Source: Acidimicrobiaceae bacterium (lineage in GTDB: Bacteria > Actinomycetota > Acidimicrobiia > Acidimicrobiales > Palsa-688). From it: DNA of 5,546 nt. The stretch is from NCBI GenBank assembly GCA_030838025.1, contig JAUTXM010000014.1, forward strand, positions 1 to 5,546. The letters run 5' to 3'. The translations under genes were made by a program, and so were the position numbers. This document shows positions 5,539 to 5,546 of this stretch, piece after piece; position 1 is the stretch's first letter, and each line of letters starts with the position of its first letter. The notes beneath the pieces are model-generated. The model saw nothing but the letters and a program-made list of their open reading frames with translations, did not search any database and was not told the DNA's origin.

Positions 5539-5546
5539 ATGGGTGC

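Overview
The window is G+C-rich bacterial chromosome with housekeeping content and tightly packed genes. The order rpoA-rplQ-truA, together with an L17 C-terminus of the form GPRYSDRPGGYTR...GDDAPMARIELV, points to Actinomycetota. An early-branching class such as Acidimicrobiia is a reasonable guess, but the sequence alone does not settle this.

Plus-strand half (1-2477). An upstream gene probably ends at about 37. It is followed by a small hairpin, then a heme-copper oxidase assembly membrane protein of the CtaG/caa3 type (81-923). This overlaps by four bases (ATGA) with a medium-length threonine ammonia-lyase that has a C-terminal ACT domain (920-2155). Twenty-five bases later a 98-residue protein begins (2181-2477) that is essentially one glycogen-binding-type early-set (CBM48/AMPK-beta-like) domain. 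Two plus-strand genes, ctaG and the early-set gene, have a TANNNT -10-like hexamer 7-8 bases before a GTG and no Shine-Dalgarno sequence, which suggests leaderless transcripts.

Minus-strand half (5538-2467, read right to left). rpoA (RNA polymerase alpha), rplQ (ribosomal protein L17) and truA (tRNA pseudouridine synthase A) form the tail of the ribosomal-protein/alpha operon. rplQ has a strong Shine-Dalgarno sequence inside the last codons of rpoA. truA is odd: its conserved N-terminus lies upstream of the first in-frame ATG/GTG/TTG, so its true start must be non-canonical (CTG at 4217 is the best candidate) or the sequence carries an error. After an 83-base gap with a short A+T-rich patch comes a secreted SGNH/GDSL hydrolase (3330-2467). 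Its 3' end overlaps the convergent early-set gene by 11 bp, next to a strong G+C hairpin.

I see no mobile element, CRISPR array, rRNA or tRNA gene, and no convincing new multi-gene system. The points most worth a second look are the missing truA start codon, the leaderless-type starts, the ctaG-ilvA translational overlap and the orphan early-set protein.
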